DNA of 56,546 nt, from NCBI GenBank assembly GCA_021841865.1, contig JAKCDM010000006.1, positions 3,308 through 59,853 of the forward strand, read 5' to 3'. Below are positions 52,660 through 56,546 of the stretch, piece after piece. The notes beneath the pieces were generated by a model. It saw only the letters and a list, made by a program, of their open reading frames with translations. It was not told the DNA's origin and searched no databases. The stretch comes from Pseudomonadota bacterium (GTDB lineage Bacteria; Pseudomonadota; Gammaproteobacteria; Burkholderiales; Burkholderiaceae_C). Made by a program: the position numbers and the translations under genes. The first letter of the stretch is position 1, and the number at the start of each line of letters is the position of its first letter.

Positions 52660-53034
52660 ATGACAGACACGACCTTGGCGCTGGCGCTGTTCGCCGTCAG
52701 CTGCGCACTGGGGCTGCTGTGCCTGCTGCTGGTGGCGTGGGTCAGCTGCACGACGGTGCGGCGCCTGCGCGCGAACCCGCGAACCGCGGAACGTCTCGGC
52801 GTCGAGTGGACCCATGGCTGGGCCGCGCTGAACGTGGCCATGGCCCTTGCGTGGCCGAGGCGCCTGATGCTTCGCCTGGACCATGATGCACAAGCCGCGC
52901 TGCACGCGCCCCGCGACCTGCTCCAGGCGCACACGACGCGCCTGGACCGCCTGCTGGCGCGCGCCTGCTACGCGGCGCAGCTGTTCACGTGCCTGAGCTT
53001 CGTGCTGTGGCTGTGCAGCTGGTGGGGCTCCTGA
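52660..53034 (+). CDS. Uncharacterised 124-residue membrane protein, paralogue 1
   Basis: I do not recognise this family. It has an N-terminal helix (about 5-28, LALALFAVSCALGLLCLLLV), a basic cytoplasmic-looking middle (VRRLRANPRTAERLGVEW, then AWPRRLMLRLD) and a C-terminal helix (about 103-121, following RLDRLLARACYAAQLFTCLS). It is the same length as the protein at 55532 and aligns with it throughout: VRRLR, RLG, GW, PRR and LARACY are shared. ATG 52660 chosen to fit that alignment. Confidence 0.72.
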   Translation: MTDTTLALALFAVSCALGLLCLLLVAWVSCTTVRRLRANPRTAERLGVEWTHGWAALNVAMALAWPRRLMLRLDHDAQAALHAPRDLLQAHTTRLDRLLARACYAAQLFTCLSFVLWLCSWWGS

Positions 53035-53102
53035 GCCCCCAGGGCCGCGCTGCGCCCAGCCCGTTCCACCTCGCGGCGCCGGATTCGGCCGGCGCCGTGG
53101 GG

Positions 53103-53351
53103 TCAGGGCCGCGGAGCCAGCGGGCGCACGCTGCGAAAGAACAGGCCGACCTGCGCCGCCTCCACCAGCAGGCTGGCGGGCTCGTCGGCCGTCTGCGTGG
53201 CCAGTCGCAGGTAGCGCTCGCGAATCCAGTGGCCCAGCGGCGTTCCCGCGTCGAGCATGTCCTTCCAGCGGGAGTCCTGCAGGTTGCCCATCAGGCGCCA
53301 GATCATCTCCTGGAACACGACCTGCTTTTCGGCGGACAAGGTGGGGGGCAT
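53103..53351 (-). CDS. Hypothetical small protein
   Basis: 82 residues, no recognised family. It is helical and soluble-looking, starting MPPTLSAEKQVVFQEMIWRL, with GNLQDSRWKDMLDAGTPLGH, WIRERYLRLATQ and LVEAAQVGLFFRSV. Amino acid composition is not that of a high-G+C shadow frame, which favours a real gene. No clear ribosome site precedes the ATG. It lies between the first small membrane gene (convergent) and the class II aldolase. Confidence 0.5.
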   Translation of the reverse strand: MPPTLSAEKQVVFQEMIWRLMGNLQDSRWKDMLDAGTPLGHWIRERYLRLATQTADEPASLLVEAAQVGLFFRSVRPLAPRP

Positions 53352-53498
53352 GGGGCGCTACGGGATCGGCTACTGCAGCAGTCTAGACCCCGCGCCGGGG
53401 CCCCGTGTTGCCGGATGTTGCCATGCAGCATCACCACCCCGCGATGCCGCCGGTCCCAGCCATGGGCGGCCCGGCCCGCCACGCCCTCGCCCGGGAAT

Positions 53499-54341
53499 TC
53501 AATCGAACATGTCGGGCTGGGTGGCCTTGAGTTGTTCCCAGATGGGCTGGAAGTGCAGCCAGCCGATGTAGTCGCTGCCCACGTGCTCGCGGCTGTAGCG
53601 CGCGCGCTCCGCCGGCACCAGGCGCGGGGTGTGGCCGCTGGCGTCGACCATCAGCTCCTGCTGGCAGCAGCGTTCCAGCGCGATGAACCAGAAGGCAGCC
53701 GACTCGATGCTGTGGCGGCTGGCCGTGAGCAGCCCGTGGTTCTGGTGGATCGCCGCCTTCACGCCCTTGAAGGCATGCGCCACCTTGTGCCCGGCCTTGA
53801 CCTCCACCGCCACCTGCCCGGCCTCGTCGCCGATGACCACGTGGTCCTCGTAGAACGCGCAGGCGTCCTGGGTGATCGGGCGCAGCGGGCGGCCCAGCGA
53901 CGCGAACGCGGTGCCGTACACGGTGTGCGCATGGCACATGGCGACGATGTCGGGGTGCATCTCGTGCACCGCGGCGTGCAGCACGAAGCCGGCACGGTTG
54001 ATGGCGTGCCGCCCCTCGACCACCTTGCCCTCGTGATCGGCCAGGATCAGGTTGGACATGCGCACCTGCGAGAAGTGCACGGCCATCGGGTTGGTCCAGT
54101 ACAGCTGCGGATGCTCGGGGTCGCGAATGGTCAGGTGCCCGGCGAAGCCATAGTCGAAGCCCTGCAGCGCGAAGGCACGACAGGCGGCGACCAGGCGCTG
54201 CTTGAGGTGCTCGCGATGCGCGGCGTGGTTGTCGAAGCTGGGGATCTCCGGAAAGATCAGCCCTTCCTGCTCGGGTTGGTAGATCGACGTGCGCCCCTTG
54301 AGGTCGACGCCCTGGGGGGACGCTTGCAGCACTGCGGCCAT
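53499..54341 (-). CDS. Class II aldolase/adducin family protein
   Basis: 280 residues with the class II aldolase fold. The zinc site is in MCHAHTVYGTAFASLG and AIHQNHGLLTASRHSIESAA. FDYGFAGHLTIRDPEHPQLY and ADHEGKVVEG match the N-terminal active-site region. Family members act on fuculose phosphate, ribulose phosphate or dicarboxylic/aromatic hydroxy acids, or are decarboxylase-like; the substrate cannot be told. The start at 54341 is the in-frame ATG with the best ribosome site (AAGGAACCGAG). Earlier ATGs at 54377, 54419 and 54440 would lie across the probable operators. Divergent from a LysR gene. Confidence 0.87.
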   Translation of the reverse strand: MAAVLQASPQGVDLKGRTSIYQPEQEGLIFPEIPSFDNHAAHREHLKQRLVAACRAFALQGFDYGFAGHLTIRDPEHPQLYWTNPMAVHFSQVRMSNLILADHEGKVVEGRHAINRAGFVLHAAVHEMHPDIVAMCHAHTVYGTAFASLGRPLRPITQDACAFYEDHVVIGDEAGQVAVEVKAGHKVAHAFKGVKAAIHQNHGLLTASRHSIESAAFWFIALERCCQQELMVDASGHTPRLVPAERARYSREHVGSDYIGWLHFQPIWEQLKATQPDMFD

Positions 54342-54397
54342 CTCGGTTCCTTGATACGAGGTGCGAATGGCCTGCATGGTCGCGCCGCCGCCGTGCG

Positions 54398-54439
54398 TTG
54401 ACAAACGATGCTTGTTCATGAAAGCATGAATGCAATTCA
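54398..54439. promoter_or_regulatory. Divergent operator region, aldolase/LysR
   Basis: Contains TTGACA (54398-54403, consensus -35 facing the LysR gene), the inverted repeat ATGCTT-N8-AAGCAT (54408-54427), and TGAAT-GCA-ATTCA (54427-54439), which has the LTTR pattern T-N11-A. Likely binding region of the divergent LysR protein. No good -10 was found at 17 bases from TTGACA. Confidence 0.45.
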
Positions 54440-54469
54440 TCCATCCCGCATATCCGTCAGGCCGCCGAC

Positions 54470-55369
54470 ATGAGGCGCATGCCCAATTTCGTGCTGCTGC
54501 GGGCTTTCGAGGCGGCTGCGCGCCTGGAGAGCTTCGCGCTGGCGGCGCAGGAACTGCATCGCACGCCGTCGGCGATCAGCCACCAGATCCGCGAGCTCGA
54601 GGAGTACTTCGGGCGCGCGCTGTTCCTGCGCGCCAATCGCCGTGTCGAGCCCACGCCCGAGGCGCGACGCCTGCTCGACAGCCTCAGCCGCGTGTTCGAC
54701 GTGGTCGAGGCCGCCTGCCAGGAAGTGGCGCTGGTACCCGAGGCGCAGGTGCTGGCGGTGCACTGCGCGCCCAGCCTGGCCACGCAGTGGCTGGGGCCGC
54801 GCCTGGCCGATTTCGCGCGCGCGCATGCCGACGTGGTCATTCGCCTGTCCACCGGCGCGCAGCCGCTGGACCTGGCGCGGGTGCGCGAAGTCGACGTCGC
54901 CATCTCCTACGGCCACGCGCTCGAACGTGCCGAGCTGCAGACCTGGGCGCTCGGCCCCGAGCGCATCGCGCCGCTATGCGCCCCCGCGCTGCTCGGGCGC
55001 GGGCTGTCACCGGCCGACGCGGTGCAGGGCCTGCCGCTGATCGAGTCCCAGCTCAGCCCGCTGACCTGGAGCGAGTGGTTCGCCGCCTGCGCGCTGCGCC
55101 CGCGCGCCGGAACGCGCGCGTCCTTCGACCGCGCGGCGCTGGCCATTTCCGCGGCGGTGGACGGCATGGGCGTGGTGCTGGAAAGCACCCGCCTGGCCGA
55201 GCGCGAATTGCGCCGCGGCGACCTGGTCGAGCTCGCCGCCGCCGAGCTGCCCGTGTTCGAGCGCCCGCTGCACTTCCTGTCCTGCCGCCGCGGCGAGGCC
55301 GCGCAGCCGCGCATCGCCGCGTTTCGCGACTGGCTGCTGGCGCAGGCCGCGGCCCGCGACCCGCGCTGA
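54470..55369 (+). CDS. LysR-family regulator, divergent from class II aldolase
   Basis: 299 residues resembling the GcvA-like LTTR group. The HTH at about 5-65 reads LLRAFEAAARLESFALAAQE, LHRTPSAISHQIRELEEYFG, RALFLRANRRVEPTPEARRL. The effector domain begins about 92 (LAVHCAPSLATQWLGPRLAD). It probably controls the aldolase gene on the other strand through the inverted repeats between them. ATG 54470, or the ATG at 54479. Confidence 0.9.
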   Translation: MRRMPNFVLLRAFEAAARLESFALAAQELHRTPSAISHQIRELEEYFGRALFLRANRRVEPTPEARRLLDSLSRVFDVVEAACQEVALVPEAQVLAVHCAPSLATQWLGPRLADFARAHADVVIRLSTGAQPLDLARVREVDVAISYGHALERAELQTWALGPERIAPLCAPALLGRGLSPADAVQGLPLIESQLSPLTWSEWFAACALRPRAGTRASFDRAALAISAAVDGMGVVLESTRLAERELRRGDLVELAAAELPVFERPLHFLSCRRGEAAQPRIAAFRDWLLAQAAARDPR

Positions 55370-55417
55370 ACGCGCACGGCAGGGGCTTGCCCGCGACGCG
55401 CGATGGGGCTTGGCGCA

Positions 55418-55452
55418 CGCGGGAAATGCGCCGCGCCCGCGACGCCTAGGCT
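55418..55452 (+). promoter_or_regulatory. Shared upstream element of second small membrane gene
   Basis: CGCGGGAAAT (55418-55427) and CCTAGGCTGT (55445-55454, containing TAGGCT at 55447-55452) match the elements upstream of the paralogue at 52660. Here 17 bases separate GGGAAAT from CCTAGG, against 8 in the first copy. Suggests duplicated and partly diverged control DNA. Confidence 0.4.
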
Positions 55453-55531
55453 GTCAGCGTGGCGATCGAGCTGTGGGAACGCTCGCCACACGCGTCTACG
55501 ACAGAATGTCCGAGCGACCACCTGCCAAGCC

Positions 55532-55906
55532 ATGACCTGCGGAACTTTTTGCGTCGTGCTGGGTTCGATCTGTCTGGCAAGCGGCGCGGCGTGGGGCGCA
55601 TTCATGCTGGCATTCGGCGTGTTCACGGTGCGCCGCCTGCGCAGGCATCCCGACGCGGGTAGCCGGCTTGGCATCGCGCTCTATCCCGGTTGGGACATCA
55701 TGTGCGTGGCCGCGGCGCTTTCCCTGCCCAGACGGATGGTGCGCCGCCGGGACAACGGGCCACTGGCCGCCTTTCGTGCCCACTCGGAAACCATGTACAG
55801 ACACACATCGGCGCTCGATCAGTATCTCGCGCGGGCCTGCTACTGGTCGCACATGCTGTTTTGCGCGTTGATTCTCGTCGCCTGCGTGGTGTACGTGTGG
55901 CCGTGA
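55532..55906 (+). CDS. Uncharacterised 124-residue membrane protein, paralogue 2
   Basis: Unrecognised family, same length as the protein at 52660. N-terminal helix at about 6-30 (VVLGSICLASGAAWGAFMLA), basic middle (VRRLRRHPDAGSRLGI, then LSLPRRMVRRRD) and C-terminal helix at about 104-122 after QYLARACYWSHMLFCALILV. Both proteins share V-R-R-L-R, R-L-G, a following G-W, P-R-R and L-A-R-A-C-Y in the same order and spacing. The pair flanks the aldolase/LysR module. Confidence 0.75.
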   Translation: MTCGTFCVVLGSICLASGAAWGAFMLAFGVFTVRRLRRHPDAGSRLGIALYPGWDIMCVAAALSLPRRMVRRRDNGPLAAFRAHSETMYRHTSALDQYLARACYWSHMLFCALILVACVVYVWP

Positions 55907-55926
55907 CAGGCGGGCATCGGCTGCAT

Positions 55927-56546
55927 TCAGAGAATCGACAGATGCCCCGTCTCGACCTCGGCGCCCTTGCGCTTGCCGTGCAGCTTGATGGTCAGGCGCA
56001 GGTCGTTCATCGAATCGGCGTTGCGCAGCGCGTCCTCGTAGCCGATGCGCTCGGCCTCGAACAGGTCGAACAGCGCCTGGTCGAAGGTCTGCATGCCCAG
56101 CTCGCGGGACTTTTTCATCACGTCCTTGATGTCGCCCACCTCGCCATTGAGGACCTTCTCCGCGATCAGCGGCGAGTTGATCATCACTTCCACCGCGGCC
56201 ACGCGGCCCTTGCCCTGCTCCAGGCGGATCAGGCGCTGCGAGACGATGGCCTTGAGGTTCAGCGACAGGTCCATCAGCAACTGCGCGCGGCGCTCCTCGG
56301 GGAAGAAATTGATGATGCGGTCGATGGCCTGGTTGGCGTTGTTGGCGTGCAGCGTGGCCAGCGCCAGGTGGCCGGTCTCGGCGAAGGCCACCGCCTGGTC
56401 CATGGTCTCGCGATCGCGGATCTCGCCCATCAGGATCACGTCGGGAGCCTGGCGCAACGTGTCCTTCAGCGCGTCGTCCCAGCCGATGGAGTCGATGCCC
56501 ACCTCGCGCTGGTTGACGATGCAGTTCTTGTGCGGGTGCAGGAACT
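55927..56546 (-). CDS. pilU: Type IV pilus retraction ATPase PilU, 5' end outside window
   Basis: C-terminal 206 or so residues of a PilT/PilU AAA+ motor. Visible are HKNCIVNQREVGIDSIGW, the Walker B/Asp box APDVILMGEIRDRETMDQAV, the His box GHLALATLHANNANQAIDRI, and INFFPEERRAQLLMDLSLNL. The C-terminal extension past the PilT core (ELGMQTFDQALFDLFEAERI, then HGKRKGAEVETGHLSIL) is PilU-like. The N-terminus lies beyond the right edge. It drives pilus retraction and twitching with PilT. Confidence 0.9.
   Translation of the reverse strand, partial: FLHPHKNCIVNQREVGIDSIGWDDALKDTLRQAPDVILMGEIRDRETMDQAVAFAETGHLALATLHANNANQAIDRIINFFPEERRAQLLMDLSLNLKAIVSQRLIRLEQGKGRVAAVEVMINSPLIAEKVLNGEVGDIKDVMKKSRELGMQTFDQALFDLFEAERIGYEDALRNADSMNDLRLTIKLHGKRKGAEVETGHLSIL

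Noticed and set aside
1-56546. CRISPR array, insertion sequences, prophage genes, tRNA or rRNA genes
   Set aside because: No regularly spaced repeats, transposase or integrase motifs, cloverleaf or rRNA sequence were recognised by eye. A tRNA scan was not possible here.

Overview
The window is a gene-dense stretch of very high G+C DNA (roughly 70 % by eye) that looks like the chromosome of a betaproteobacterium, most likely a Burkholderiales member of the Rubrivivax/Leptothrix/Thiomonas type. The argB - HAD nucleotidase - slmA order, the pilU-type pilus ATPase, the gcl-hyi-glxR-glycerate kinase operon and the many LysR and FCD-GntR regulators all point that way. This placement is inference from gene content. 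I saw no phage, insertion sequence, CRISPR array, rRNA or tRNA.

Layout. 1-3084 (minus): argB, an orphan OmpR-type response regulator, a HAD nucleotidase and slmA. 3260-8246: a DUF1345 membrane protein, then a stress block (phosphoribosyltransferase, CBS protein, cyclopropane fatty acid synthase, Hsp20, UspA, ChaB) preceded by an FNR-like class II promoter. 8415-10697: a cobalamin riboswitch and the BtuB-type receptor it should control. 10790-14558: a ClC protein with CBS domains and a coupled alkylation-repair pair. 14649-17293: pirin, azoreductase and a LysR regulator. 17400-26944: AzlCD exporter, proton-pumping P-type ATPase, YajR-like MFS protein, second ClC protein, DUF3014 protein, Skp-like chaperone, ribosome hibernation factor and a cobalamin-binding protein. 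27063-30930: a PabB-PabC fusion, then a GGDEF-EAL protein behind what I read as a c-di-GMP-I riboswitch, then an intergenic repeat. 30931-34304 (minus): a complete pqqABCDE operon, including a 24-codon pqqA, with a proline iminopeptidase-like gene divergent from it. 35346-47198: glycolate metabolism. 47209-49060: OsmC protein, EamA transporter and DUF3079 protein. 49008-52438: a two-component Rieske oxygenase with a divergent FCD-GntR regulator. 52660-55906: a class II aldolase with a divergent LysR regulator, flanked by two paralogous 124-residue membrane proteins. 55927-56546: pilU, cut by the window edge.

How the genes work together. The best-supported pathway is carbon salvage from glycolate. 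A LctP/GlcA-type permease imports it, GlcDEF oxidises it to glyoxylate, Gcl condenses two glyoxylates to tartronate semialdehyde, Hyi and GlxR connect this to hydroxypyruvate and glycerate, and a GckA-type kinase gives 2-phosphoglycerate. One LysR gene sits between the two arms and probably controls both. PQQ is made here, but no PQQ-dependent dehydrogenase and no M16 PqqF/G protease is present.

The most interesting signals are non-coding: the c-di-GMP riboswitch in front of a c-di-GMP enzyme, paired TTGnnGCAGCGCAA sites upstream of the glycolate permease, stem-loops between pqqA and pqqB, the FNR-spaced promoter of the stress block, and the duplicated small membrane protein family with partly shared upstream DNA.
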